A stretch of DNA of 64,000 nt from Sulfurimonas paralvinellae (GCF_014905135.1 NZ_CP041406.1:62001-126000); one strand, 5' to 3'; positions 8,903 to 17,516 are shown, counted from the stretch's first letter. The notes: generated by a model not told the origin, from the letters alone. A program made the numbers and translations.

Positions 8903-9522
8903 AATTTTTTCCTTTTCATATTGGCTTCGAGTTTTTTCCATTTTTTCGATTTAGGTCCGGTGTCACCATTTATCATTTTAATTACCTTAATTAGATCAGG
9001 TCTTTTGGATGCCGGAAGCACGAGCCTGTTGTTATTGCCTAAAATGAGAATATCATCTTTTGATCTTGGCTTGGCTACCTTGAAGTAGGCAAGGACCATA
9101 TGCGATATTTTTCTGCCTCGTCTGTCTTTGTAGATTACATAAGCAAATTTCATTCTCTTTGGATCTATGCCAAGCTCTTTGAGAATATAATATTTTGCTA
9201 TAGTGTAGTCTTCACAGTCACCGGCATTTTTTCCGATGAACTCGTAGAGTGTCGCCCAGTAGTCACTTACGCCGTAGAGCTGTTTGTCACTCTTGTAATG
9301 AATGAAATTTACCCAGGTGTTGACAGTGTTGAGTTTTTTGATATCTGAGACAGATTGGAGTTTGGTTAGCAGGTCTTTGTCGATGGCGACAAATCTGTTT
9401 TTGGCAAAAGAACCGTATTTTTCGAGTGCAGCATTCTCTATTTTTGTATCTATGAGCTTATCCGCATCTAATAAGGCCGTAAGTAACAATAAAAAAAAGA
9501 GGAGTTTTTGCACAAAAGACAT
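8899..9522 (-). CDS. lapG: LapG-like periplasmic transglutaminase-fold cysteine protease, third catalytic residue altered
   Basis: 207 aa with an N-terminal signal peptide. The bacterial transglutaminase-like protease motifs are present: Cys103 in GDCEDYTIA and His141 in SHMVLAY. The Asp normally found in an LDN motif is replaced: the corresponding segment reads ILGNN with Gly162. LapG cleaves the N-terminal region of LapA-type adhesins when LapD is free of c-di-GMP. The gene overlaps lapD (ATGA). A TATAAT lies 5 nt before the ATG, inside the end of the upstream gene, so lapG-lapD probably has its own promoter and a leaderless start. No adhesin gene is in the window. Family assignment good; activity uncertain. 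Confidence 0.85.
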   Translation of the reverse strand: MSFVQKLLFFLLLLTALLDADKLIDTKIENAALEKYGSFAKNRFVAIDKDLLTKLQSVSDIKKLNTVNTWVNFIHYKSDKQLYGVSDYWATLYEFIGKNAGDCEDYTIAKYYILKELGIDPKRMKFAYVIYKDRRGRKISHMVLAYFKVAKPRSKDDILILGNNNRLVLPASKRPDLIKVIKMINGDTGPKSKKWKKLEANMKRKKL

Positions 9523-9527
9523 GTTTT

Positions 9528-9533
9528 ATTATA
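9528..9533 (-). promoter_or_regulatory. -10 box 5 nt before lapG
   Basis: TATAAT followed by AAAAC and the ATG; no ribosome binding site. It lies between the radical SAM stop codon and lapG. Confidence 0.45.
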
Positions 9534-9539
9534 CTCAAT

Positions 9540-11036
9540 TTATTGCTGTCTTTTATTAAAACCCGATGTTCCTAGTTTTGCCTCTGTTTTAAAATCTTTC
9601 GCATAAGCTTTCAAATATGGAGGAACGGCGCGTCCTTTGAGCTTGAGTATATCACCCAGCATTGGTATAGCAACGCTCTCTTGTGGAATATTTTTCTCCT
9701 GCGTGAGGTAGGTAAAGAGCAGTTCTCCAAGACGAGGCAGTGAGATTTTCCAAGTGGAATCGGTTTGCTCATATATCCAGAGTGAAAAAGCGTAAAAATT
9801 TTTAAAGACGCTCTCGTCCTGCCATAAAAGAACAAGAGAGTTTTTGAAGTTGCCGCTGTTGTAGTAGAGGTCCCAAAAACGTGCGAAACGTTTCATGATC
9901 TGTATATCTTTAAAACTCAGTTGGTTGTTCTTGAGAATGTCATAGGGAGGAATGTCACTGTAGACCATACCGTGCTCAATGTCATGGCGGTTAATGTGTG
10001 TTCCTGAGAGCTTTTTAAGTATGCCTATCTGAATCTCACAACTGCTGAGCTCCATGAGCTTATCAAGATTGTTTCCAAAGCTTTCCAAGCTCTCTCCCGG
10101 CAATCCTACAATAAGATCGAGATGAATGTGGGCTGTCGTCTCATTCTCTAAAAAGGAGATATTCTCCTGTATTTTGTCGAGTTTGAGATTGCGTGAGATA
10201 TTGTTGGCAATCTCGAGATTGAGTGTCTGTATTCCGATCTCAAGCTGCAGTGCACCATGAGGAAAGCGTTTTATCTTCTCACGCAGAGTTTCAGGAAAAT
10301 GGTCGGGAATAACTTCAAAGTGGGCAAAGTAGGGTGGTTCTTTTTCCAAGAAGAAGTCTAAGATTCTGTTTGCGGCTTTCATGTTGAGATTGAACGTTCT
10401 GTCAACGAACTTGAAATTCCTAGCACCTCTGCTCCAGAGCTTGTCAAACTCATTAAGCACTACATCAAGATCAAAGGCGCGTACTTTTTCATCCATGGAA
10501 GAGAGGCAGAATTCACATGCAAAAGGACAGCCGCGTGAGATTTCGACATAGATGTAGCGGTTGGCGATATCATGGTCACTGTAGTACTCATAAGGCAGGG
10601 CTATAGCTTTGAGGTCCGGGATGCTCATACGGATGATGCGCTCACTCTTTTGCCTCTTTTGTATCTTGCGGCAAAGCTCAAAAAAGGCGAGATCCCCTTC
10701 ACCCTGGATGATATAATCAGCCAGTGAAAAATCAACCCGAAAAGGTTCATAAGTGACTTCAGGGCCACCAAGAACGATTATTGTCTCAGGGGATATCTTT
10801 TTGAGTATATGGATAAGTTCGTGTATCTCTGAAGCATTCCAGATATAGACACCAAGACCTATGATGCCGGGATTTTCATCGAGCAGTTTTTCAGCGACAC
10901 TTTGAACGGCATCGTTGATGCTAAACTCTAGTATCTGCGTGTTTGTCTGTAGCTCCTGCATGTTTGCATAAAGATAACGCAGCCCTATGGCAGAGTGGGT
11001 GTAACGGGAATTAAGCGTACTTAGGATGATTTTCAT
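9540..11036 (-). CDS. B12-binding-domain radical SAM protein (DUF4080 type)
   Basis: 498 aa. The N-terminal ~125 residues resemble a B12-binding Rossmann domain (IIGLGVYIWN, VLGGPEV), followed by a radical SAM core with Cys170, Cys174 and Cys177 (RGCPFACEFC) as [4Fe-4S] ligands, then a C-terminal domain with LIVGLPGES. Such proteins use S-adenosylmethionine radical chemistry, often methylation or rearrangement, and may carry cobalamin, which would link it to the B12 genes on both sides. The substrate is unknown. A TAGACT box lies exactly 6 nt before the ATG, suggesting a leaderless mRNA. Confidence 0.85.
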   Translation of the reverse strand: MKIILSTLNSRYTHSAIGLRYLYANMQELQTNTQILEFSINDAVQSVAEKLLDENPGIIGLGVYIWNASEIHELIHILKKISPETIIVLGGPEVTYEPFRVDFSLADYIIQGEGDLAFFELCRKIQKRQKSERIIRMSIPDLKAIALPYEYYSDHDIANRYIYVEISRGCPFACEFCLSSMDEKVRAFDLDVVLNEFDKLWSRGARNFKFVDRTFNLNMKAANRILDFFLEKEPPYFAHFEVIPDHFPETLREKIKRFPHGALQLEIGIQTLNLEIANNISRNLKLDKIQENISFLENETTAHIHLDLIVGLPGESLESFGNNLDKLMELSSCEIQIGILKKLSGTHINRHDIEHGMVYSDIPPYDILKNNQLSFKDIQIMKRFARFWDLYYNSGNFKNSLVLLWQDESVFKNFYAFSLWIYEQTDSTWKISLPRLGELLFTYLTQEKNIPQESVAIPMLGDILKLKGRAVPPYLKAYAKDFKTEAKLGTSGFNKRQQ

Positions 11037-11042
11037 AAAAGA

Positions 11043-11048
11043 AGTCTA
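11043..11048 (-). promoter_or_regulatory. -10 box 6 nt before the radical SAM gene
   Basis: TTAGACT on the minus strand; predicted transcription start falls on the ATG at 11036. Confidence 0.35.
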
Positions 11049-11073
11049 ACATAAAAAATCTGTTTTTGGAGGA

Positions 11074-11115
11074 AAAACAGCCAAGAGAAATAAAAGGGGA
11101 AAACTTGGCTGTTTT
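11074..11115. repeat. 12-bp perfect stem-loop in the divergent intergenic region
   Basis: AAAACAGCCAAG (11074-11085) and its exact complement CTTGGCTGTTTT (11104-11115) flank an 18-nt purine-rich loop containing AAAAGGGG. It lies between two divergent genes, so it is not an ordinary gene-end terminator. Downstream is a TAGGAG followed by two tiny overlapping reading frames (starting near 11133 and 11144). Purpose unknown. Confidence 0.6.
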
Positions 11116-11214
11116 AAAAATTTATAGGAGTATATGTCTCGCTTATGAAAGGGGGAAAACATAATTGAGATGTTGAAATTATAATAATTATAAGTAAATC
11201 ATAGGTAAATATAC

Positions 11215-11220
11215 TATAAT
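11215..11220 (+). promoter_or_regulatory. -10 box 5 nt before the MFS gene
   Basis: TATAAT then TCACT then ATG. No ribosome binding site; likely leaderless. Confidence 0.5.
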
Positions 11221-11225
11221 TCACT

Positions 11226-12332
11226 ATGTTTTTTTTACTTGGTCTCTTTTATTATTTTTATTTTTCCATTGTCGGCATCTATATTATCTTTTTACCGAAG
11301 GTCTTGAGCGGTGTGGGTTACAGTGCGAGTGAGATAGGTATTATTTTCGCTGCCGCTCCACTCATTCGTTTTATTTTACCCTTTTTGTTCATTAAAGGAC
11401 TGCAGCTAAACGCAGCTATTTTCAAGGTCTCTCTTGTTTTTACTGTAGTCAGTGCTTTGTCATTTTATCTCTCATTGGAGCATTTTTACCTCTTGCTCTT
11501 GTCCAATGTTGCTCTTGGTGTAGGTTTGGCACTTATACTGCCTTATGTCGAGTTGATTGCATTAGATACTATCGGTAAAGAGCATTATGGCAAGGTTAGA
11601 CTCTTTGGCTCGCTTGGCTTTATCATTGTGGCTTTGTTGCTTGTGAGATTTTTATCTTCGGCATATGTCGCTCTTGATTTTCTCTTTGCCATGACGTTCG
11701 TTATGACGATGGCCGGCTATTTGGTACAAAGAGAGAGCACGAACGATATAAAAAATTCCGAGAAATATCACAACGATATCTCTTTACTCAAAGATTGGCA
11801 GTTATGGTTTGGGCTCTTGTTGATGCAGATGAGCTTTGGCTCTTTTTACAACTTTTTTACCATATATGAGACAGACAGAGGCATCTCTTTGGATATGACC
11901 GTTTATCTTTGGAGTTTTGGTGTTATCGTTGAGGTGGCGATGCTCTTTTTTCAGGGACGCTTGCTTCGCGGCACTCTTTTAACTGTACTGCAAGTGACCA
12001 TCTTTGCAACAGTAATTCGATGGTTTTTACTCTTTGCCTATCCGACGACACTTGAAGTGCTCTTTTTTGCACAGTCGCTGCATGCGCTCTCTTTTGCGCT
12101 CTTTCACTCTGCGGCGATAAGTTATCTTTTTTCTCACTACAAACACAAAAGTCTTGCACAGCAGTTCTTCTCAGGCATCACCTACGGTCTTGGCGGTCTG
12201 GGCGGTGCTTTATTGGCGGGGTTCATTTATGAGTACTATCCCGATTATCTGTTTCTGAGTTCGTCGTTTATTGCTTTGGGGGCACTACTAATGGTAAGTC
12301 TATATAAAAGAGGGCAAGTCTCACTTGCGTGA
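11226..12332 (+). CDS. Major facilitator superfamily transporter
   Basis: 368 aa with about twelve hydrophobic helices. The sequence resembles the LacY/nucleoside-symporter/HcaT-like branch (MFS_1_like): first helix FYYFYFSIVGIYIIFLPKVL and the short loop KVRLFGSLGFIIV before the fifth helix. It would be a proton-coupled inner-membrane carrier; the substrate cannot be told from the sequence. The last codons are part of a perfect hairpin (12317-12336) that contains a TGCGTGAG word. Confidence 0.8.
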   Translation: MFFLLGLFYYFYFSIVGIYIIFLPKVLSGVGYSASEIGIIFAAAPLIRFILPFLFIKGLQLNAAIFKVSLVFTVVSALSFYLSLEHFYLLLLSNVALGVGLALILPYVELIALDTIGKEHYGKVRLFGSLGFIIVALLLVRFLSSAYVALDFLFAMTFVMTMAGYLVQRESTNDIKNSEKYHNDISLLKDWQLWFGLLLMQMSFGSFYNFFTIYETDRGISLDMTVYLWSFGVIVEVAMLFFQGRLLRGTLLTVLQVTIFATVIRWFLLFAYPTTLEVLFFAQSLHALSFALFHSAAISYLFSHYKHKSLAQQFFSGITYGLGGLGGALLAGFIYEYYPDYLFLSSSFIALGALLMVSLYKRGQVSLA

Positions 12333-12336
12333 GACT
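12317..12336. terminator. Hairpin at the convergent MFS / DUF481 gene ends
   Basis: AGTCTCAC - TTGC - GTGAGACT, 8-bp perfect stem, overlapping the MFS stop codon. It has an A-tract rather than a T-tract on the plus side, so termination is uncertain. The right arm and loop include TGCGTGAG. Confidence 0.4.
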
Positions 12337-12353
12337 CACAAAAAAAGTGTTTG

Positions 12354-13154
12354 TTAGTAATCCATAATGAGATTGAGCGTAAGTGTCGTATCTGTATGCT
12401 CTTTATCAGATGCAGGCTGGTTTACATAGTCGGCTTTATAGCTGATACCTGCTGAGAATATATCAGAGATCTTAGAGCTCAGAGATGTTTTTGAATAACC
12501 AAAGTAGTTTTGTATATCATCGATCTGTCCTCTGATAGAAAGTTCCTGACCAAACTTGAGCGTTTTTGTAATTTGATAGTCATAAACACCTTTGAATCTG
12601 TAAGCAGCATAGTCATCTTTTTTACCATAATCTATTGCCGCTACAGGAAGATTGTCAGCATTTGGATAGTCAATGACAACTGTTTTTGCTGCATCGGCGT
12701 ACCTGATATCAGCTCCTTGGTCTTGTGAATAGAGGATATTTCCGCTAAGAGTGAGTTTGTGCTGCTCGGTTACAATAGCTTTGTACTCTGCACCGGGACC
12801 GGTATAGAACTGATAATCATAACTTGAGAACTTGTCTACTTTATAACCGACAAGATAGTCAAATGCAAATCTGTCTGTAAATGCGTAGTTGTAGTTGAGT
12901 TCAAGGATGTACTTGTTTTTCGTCTCTGTACCGCTGTCTTCTGCATACTGACCGTCAAAATGTGCTTTGCCCTCATGTTTGCCCCATTTTTTTTCTGCTT
13001 TTGCATCGAGGTTGAAGGTTTTTGTTTTTGTATTACCATTTGTTTCTATGTAACCAAACTCTGTATGTGTTGTCAGTGGCGTTACTTTTACATCTTCGGC
13101 AAGTGCCAATGTAGCAGTTGTTATGACTGCTGCAGAGAGTAAAATTTTTTTCAT
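12354..13154 (-). CDS. DUF481 family outer-membrane beta-barrel protein
   Basis: 266 aa beginning at MKKILLSAAVITTATLALA, a clear Sec signal peptide; AAAGGA lies 7 nt upstream, so this start is preferred to one 87 nt earlier. The mature part has alternating aromatic/hydrophobic strands (HTEFGYIETNGNT, LELNYNYAFTDRFAFDYLVGYK) and ends in LNLIMDY with a terminal aromatic residue, typical of barrels. DUF481 proteins (E. coli YdiY-like) are salt- or acid-induced outer-membrane proteins of unclear role. The downstream-of-MscS position might suggest an osmotic link, which is inference. Confidence 0.8.
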   Translation of the reverse strand: MKKILLSAAVITTATLALAEDVKVTPLTTHTEFGYIETNGNTKTKTFNLDAKAEKKWGKHEGKAHFDGQYAEDSGTETKNKYILELNYNYAFTDRFAFDYLVGYKVDKFSSYDYQFYTGPGAEYKAIVTEQHKLTLSGNILYSQDQGADIRYADAAKTVVIDYPNADNLPVAAIDYGKKDDYAAYRFKGVYDYQITKTLKFGQELSIRGQIDDIQNYFGYSKTSLSSKISDIFSAGISYKADYVNQPASDKEHTDTTLTLNLIMDY

Positions 13155-13176
13155 TTTTTTCCTTTGTTTGTGTTTG

Positions 13177-13998
13177 TTAGTTTTCTTTGTCCGTGTGCAC
13201 ATCCATCTGTGGATACGGAATGGAGATCCCTTTTGCATCAAAAGTGAGTTTCACGGTCTCAAGCATATCGAAGTAAACATCCCAGTAATCATCTGTACTT
13301 GTCCAAGCACGTACAACGAAGTTTACACTTGAGTCTGCCAGTTCTGTCACAGCAACGAATGGTGCAGGATCTTGTAAAATCCGCTTGTCAGCATTGACTA
13401 TTTCCGTCAGCGTCTCTTTTGCAAGTTTGAGATCATCATCGTAACCGATACCAAAGACATGATCGACTCTTCTTGTATCTCTGTTTGAGAAGTTCGTGAT
13501 GTTTCCGCCGATGATGGAGGAGTTCGGTACGATGACCATACGTTTGTCAATAGGGGTGATAATAGTTGAGAAGAGATTGATATCGGTCACTTCTCCCGTT
13601 ATACCTGCAGCCTCGATGACATCACCAACTTTAAAAGGACGGAACAAAATGATAAGTACCGCTGCCCCGATGTTTGAAAAAGAGCCTTGCAGTGCCAGAC
13701 CAATAGCCAAAGTAGCAGCACCAAATACCGCTACAAATGAAGTTGTATTGACGCCAAGCTGATTTAATGCGGCGATAATAACCATAAGAAGCAGAGTAAA
13801 GTAGATGATACTTTCGCTAAACTCAACTAAAGTTTTATCAATTGCTGCTTTTGTCATCATTGTTTTTATCAATGCAGTAAGTTTTGTCGCTGCCCACTTA
13901 CCAACGACAAAGATGATAAGCGCGGCGATGATCTTCAGACCATATTCACTGGCGTACATAAGCGCCAGCTCTTTATATTTTACAATATCTATGTCCAT
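13177..13998 (-). CDS. mscS: Small-conductance mechanosensitive channel MscS
   Basis: 273 aa, close to E. coli MscS (286). Three N-terminal membrane helices; the pore helix region reads FGAATLAIGLALQGSFSNIGAAVLIILFRPFKVGDVIEAAG, the MscS signature. The beta domain with VPNSSIIGGNITNFSNRDTRRVD and the C-terminal alpha/beta domain follow. It forms a heptameric inner-membrane channel that opens on membrane tension to release solutes. A TATAAT box (14026-14031) and AAAGGA precede it. Confidence 0.95.
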   Translation of the reverse strand: MDIDIVKYKELALMYASEYGLKIIAALIIFVVGKWAATKLTALIKTMMTKAAIDKTLVEFSESIIYFTLLLMVIIAALNQLGVNTTSFVAVFGAATLAIGLALQGSFSNIGAAVLIILFRPFKVGDVIEAAGITGEVTDINLFSTIITPIDKRMVIVPNSSIIGGNITNFSNRDTRRVDHVFGIGYDDDLKLAKETLTEIVNADKRILQDPAPFVAVTELADSSVNFVVRAWTSTDDYWDVYFDMLETVKLTFDAKGISIPYPQMDVHTDKEN

Positions 13999-14025
13999 AG
14001 AATATCCTTTTGTTTAAACTGTTCA

Positions 14026-14031
14026 ATTATA
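14026..14031 (-). promoter_or_regulatory. -10 box of mscS
   Basis: TATAAT in GTTATAATTG on the minus strand, about 27 nt before the ATG; an AAAGGA follows in the leader. Confidence 0.5.
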
Positions 14032-14049
14032 ACGGAATCTCATAAACAA

Positions 14050-14364
14050 CTAGTTGAGTTTTTGTGCTAAAAGTTCTACATCTCGTGAAAGCTGATAGTA
14101 GTCGTTGAGATACGGGGAGTCAATTTTGAAAAGAAATTGGCGGTATTTGAGATAGTTTTGCCATACTTTTTTACTCTGAGGGATTCTGCCTCGTTTTATA
14201 AGTTCAAAACTAACAGCTGCGTTGATAAGCCCCTTGATTAGCATGACCTCGGCACTCTTTTCGCTGCGGCGTGGAAACCAGAGTGCTTCTAATGCCTCAT
14301 GTGCGTCGTAAAAACGCTCCTCACGGAGGCATTTGGCAAATTCATCAATCTTTATTTGTGTCAT
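14050..14364 (-). CDS. DUF309 family protein
   Basis: 104 aa starting at MTQIKIDEF. The family pattern is present: ERFYDAHEALEALWF near residues 17-31 and LIKGLINAAVSFELIKRG near 44-61. These are small all-helical proteins of unknown function. The start overlaps the end of the rhodanese gene by about 20 nt; a slightly longer start two codons up is possible. Co-transcribed with the rhodanese. Confidence 0.8.
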   Translation of the reverse strand: MTQIKIDEFAKCLREERFYDAHEALEALWFPRRSEKSAEVMLIKGLINAAVSFELIKRGRIPQSKKVWQNYLKYRQFLFKIDSPYLNDYYQLSRDVELLAQKLN

Positions 14365-14674
14365 TTTCATCCAGCAGTTGCATATTTTTCCGCCAGTATC
14401 CTCTGCCACCTTTTAAGGAGATGCAGTGATGTTGCGGAAATTTTTCTTTATACTCTTTGAGTCTGTCCATTGTCGCTTTGCCTGTGTCACAGTAAAAGAC
14501 AAAGATGCTTCCCTCCGGATACTGCTTGAGCTCATAAGGGTTGTAGGTAATGGTGTCTGCCTTTTCAATTGGTGAGAGAATAGTATCGACCAAAACGACG
14601 GCAACACCCTCTTTTTCAAGACGCTTTTTGTTTTCCAGGAACTCTTTTTGAGTCCATTCATCAGGGTAATTCAT
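14345..14674 (-). CDS. Single-domain rhodanese-like protein
   Basis: 109 aa. The domain ends with the active loop FVFYCDTGKATMDRLKEYKEKFP, whose Cys is the sulfur-accepting residue, followed by HHCISLKGGRGYW. It would carry persulfide sulfur or transfer it between proteins, useful in a sulfur-oxidising lineage. A TATAAT lies exactly 6 nt before this ATG; a TTG two codons earlier would fall upstream of the predicted transcript start, so the ATG is preferred. Confidence 0.8.
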   Translation of the reverse strand: MNYPDEWTQKEFLENKKRLEKEGVAVVLVDTILSPIEKADTITYNPYELKQYPEGSIFVFYCDTGKATMDRLKEYKEKFPQHHCISLKGGRGYWRKNMQLLDENDTNKD

Positions 14675-14680
14675 GTCCAA

Positions 14681-14686
14681 ATTATA
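14681..14686 (-). promoter_or_regulatory. -10 box 6 nt before the rhodanese gene
   Basis: TATAAT then TTGGAC then ATG on the minus strand. It is back-to-back with the helicase -10 box (14700-14705); both genes look leaderless. Confidence 0.5.
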
Positions 14687-14699
14687 TAATAACTTGTGT

Positions 14700-14705
14700 T
14701 ATAAT
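14700..14705 (+). promoter_or_regulatory. -10 box 6 nt before the SUV3-like helicase gene
   Basis: TGTTATAAT extended -10; the predicted transcription start is the A of the ATG at 14712. Confidence 0.5.
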
Positions 14706-14711
14706 CAAAGT

Positions 14712-17510
14712 ATGGCAAAAAAGAATAAAAAAAACAGTAAGATTAACCAAAGAATACGAAAATATTTTGATGACGACCCCTTTGATGTGGGTATAGAGAG
14801 AGTCGAGAGCAAGACACTGAGTGAACTCTTTGCAGCCCTTGGCATCTACGATATAGAACATAATAAAAAACTGATGATAAAGACCCTTCGAATGATATGG
14901 TCAGAGGCTGAGAGTACTATGCGGCAGGATATTTTGCACTTCTTTGAAGCTGACGGCAGAGTCTATAAATCAGAAAAACCAAAAGACGAACCTCATTTCA
15001 ATCGGGAAGAAAAGATCGATGCGATCATCGCAGAACTGGATGTAAACGACGAAGAAGCACTCCGTCTGCGTGAGGCATTTGCAACGGTACGTGCCAAAAA
15101 GATCACAATAGAGAAGATGGAATCAAAGCTGCGACATATCCATTTCGAGTTAAAAAAAGAGAAGTTGGAGCGTGAGCTTGAAGGTATCTTTGATATTGAT
15201 GACAGTTTTGAGTTCAATGCTTCGCTGAAATACTCTCTGTATGATCAAAGTTTTCATAAAATCCTTACACTGCATACGAAGCCTTATTCGTATGAACTTA
15301 TCGAAGAGAGTGATTTTGACGCATTAGCGGCTAAGATAAGTGAAGATAAGATGCAGGCAGTTGCAGCAAAACAAAAGAGTATTGATGCATTTCTCGCTTC
15401 ACTGAAATATCCTCACGCTTATTTGACAACAAAGGAGATAATAGATTCTTTACGGGCTTCACCGCCAAAGACGACATTGGCATATCCGCTTATCAGTGCG
15501 AAGGTCTTAAAGAAGATAGTGCGTGAGAAGATAGAAGCAAAAGAGATAGAAGTGCATTCTCAGGAGCTTTTGATCGTTGTCGACGAAGTGCTGCAGCTGC
15601 CTTATTCATCAAAAGAGTTGACTTATAATCTGGAGCTCTCGATTGAGCTTGACGGCGTGCTTGAAGAGATATGGGAATCGAAGCGTTTTAATTTCGATGC
15701 AGTTCGTGCAGATGTTAAAAAAGAGTATGAAGAGAGCTTTTTAGATGCTTTGGAAGCCTTGGTAGAGGAGTGCAGAGGGTATGCAGAGCTTTTACACTTC
15801 AGCGAAGAGGAACTGCATGAGCGCATCTATGCTTTTTTACTGGATTTTATGCCGCGATCACTGCATCTCACGCAGAAGATCCATCGAAAAGTGGCACGAA
15901 GATTCCTTCAGTCCATACAGGGTGAACTCATCAAGAAACAGCGACAGGAGCTTTTGGCACGTACGATCCGTGATTTTAAGAACCTTTTTCCTATCGCACG
16001 AGGTATGCGACGAAAACTTACGCTTCACATAGGACCGACCAACAGCGGTAAAACATATACAGCCATGAAGCAATTGGAAGAAGCCGATACGGGCTACTAT
16101 TTGGCACCTTTGCGACTTTTGGCGCTGGAGGGTTATGAAACGCTGCGGTCAAAAGGCATCGATGCTTCACTCATTACAGGAGAGGAGCAGATACTCGATG
16201 AAGAAGCGACACATATCAGCTCGACGATAGAGATGATGAACTATGATGTCGATGTCGATGTCTGTGTCATTGATGAGGTGCAGATGATAGATGACCGTGA
16301 CCGTGGTTGGGCGTGGGCAAATGCGATCATCGGCGCACCTGCCAAGGAAGTGATAATGACAGGTTCGCCCAATGTAAAAGAGGCTGTCATTGCACTTGCG
16401 GATTATCTTGGAGAAGAGTTGGAGATCATAGAGTTTGAGAGAAAGAATCCGCTGGAGCTTTTAGAGCATCCGACAGATTTTAAAAACATCGAAGCAGCGA
16501 CGGCGGTTATCGCTTTTAGTAGAAAAGATGTCCTCAAACTCAAACAGCGACTCTCGGCAGACTTTAACGTGAGTGTTGTTTACGGCAATCTCTCCCCGGA
16601 GGTCAGACGGGAAGAGGCGCGTCGCTTTCGTGAGGGTGAGACAGAGATCCTTGTCGCTACCGATGCCATAGCGATGGGTATGAACCTGCCTATTAAAACC
16701 ATACTTTTCTCAAAAGCGGAAAAGTTCGACGGCATCACGCAGCGCAATCTCTTTCCTTCGGAAATTTTACAAATTGCCGGAAGAGCAGGGCGTTACGGCC
16801 TGCATGAAAATGGGTACGTGGGCGCTTTGAACAAAGAAGCCCTGAGTATTTTAAAGAAAAACTTCTCAAAAGAGCCCAAAAAGATAGGGACACCGTTTAA
16901 AGTCATGGCTTCGCTCGATCACATTAAGCTGGTAAGCTCCATCCTAGAAGAGAACTCCTTAGAGGAGATCTTACGCTTTTTCATTAAAAATATGGAGTTC
17001 AACGGTCCTTTTTATGCGGCAAGTCTGGATGATATGCTCGAAGCCTCACGCATAGTGGATTCGTATGATCTGGATATCGCGACGAAGTATCATCTTGCCT
17101 GTGCACCGCTTACACTGAAGTCTTCCTACATTATCGAAGCCTATGAGAGTTATATCCATGCATTGGAAAAACAAGAGCCGGTTTACTATCATCCGCCGAA
17201 ATTGCAAGGGGTTTATGCGCAGACATCTGATGAACTGCTGCGGGCTGAAGATATGGTAAAGGAGATATCGCTCTATCTATGGCTTTCATACAGATTTGAA
17301 GACTATTTTGTAGATGCCGAGAAAGCAAGGCAGTATCGTGGAGTGCTTAACAGATACATAGAGAATACTTTGCAACAGACCCAGCTTGTTCAATCTTGCA
17401 AGCTCTGCTCAGCTCCGCTGCCGTACAACTCAAAGTATGCGATCTGCCAGTCATGTTTTAAGAAGCATTATACACATAGAGGCAGAGGACAAAGGCGTTC
17501 TCCCCGTTAA
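14712..17510 (+). CDS. SUV3-like DExH RNA/DNA helicase with C-terminal zinc motif
   Basis: 932 aa. A long N-terminal region (about 430 residues, Glu/Lys-rich, helical, with no domain I recognise) precedes a superfamily 2 helicase core. Motif I is GPTNSGKT near residue 440, followed by YYLAPLRLLALEGYE, motif II is DEVQM near 520, motif III MTGSPN, and QIAGRAGRYG is motif VI. These match mitochondrial SUV3 more than DEAD-box or RecQ proteins. The C-terminus has a four-Cys motif (CKLC..CQSC near 893-914) and a basic Arg/Gly tail. SUV3 unwinds structured RNA for degradation; a similar role here is inference. The start at 14712 is preferred because a start 39 nt earlier would precede the promoter. 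Confidence 0.85.
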   Translation: MAKKNKKNSKINQRIRKYFDDDPFDVGIERVESKTLSELFAALGIYDIEHNKKLMIKTLRMIWSEAESTMRQDILHFFEADGRVYKSEKPKDEPHFNREEKIDAIIAELDVNDEEALRLREAFATVRAKKITIEKMESKLRHIHFELKKEKLERELEGIFDIDDSFEFNASLKYSLYDQSFHKILTLHTKPYSYELIEESDFDALAAKISEDKMQAVAAKQKSIDAFLASLKYPHAYLTTKEIIDSLRASPPKTTLAYPLISAKVLKKIVREKIEAKEIEVHSQELLIVVDEVLQLPYSSKELTYNLELSIELDGVLEEIWESKRFNFDAVRADVKKEYEESFLDALEALVEECRGYAELLHFSEEELHERIYAFLLDFMPRSLHLTQKIHRKVARRFLQSIQGELIKKQRQELLARTIRDFKNLFPIARGMRRKLTLHIGPTNSGKTYTAMKQLEEADTGYYLAPLRLLALEGYETLRSKGIDASLITGEEQILDEEATHISSTIEMMNYDVDVDVCVIDEVQMIDDRDRGWAWANAIIGAPAKEVIMTGSPNVKEAVIALADYLGEELEIIEFERKNPLELLEHPTDFKNIEAATAVIAFSRKDVLKLKQRLSADFNVSVVYGNLSPEVRREEARRFREGETEILVATDAIAMGMNLPIKTILFSKAEKFDGITQRNLFPSEILQIAGRAGRYGLHENGYVGALNKEALSILKKNFSKEPKKIGTPFKVMASLDHIKLVSSILEENSLEEILRFFIKNMEFNGPFYAASLDDMLEASRIVDSYDLDIATKYHLACAPLTLKSSYIIEAYESYIHALEKQEPVYYHPPKLQGVYAQTSDELLRAEDMVKEISLYLWLSYRFEDYFVDAEKARQYRGVLNRYIENTLQQTQLVQSCKLCSAPLPYNSKYAICQSCFKKHYTHRGRGQRRSPR

Positions 17511-17516
17511 TGTTTG

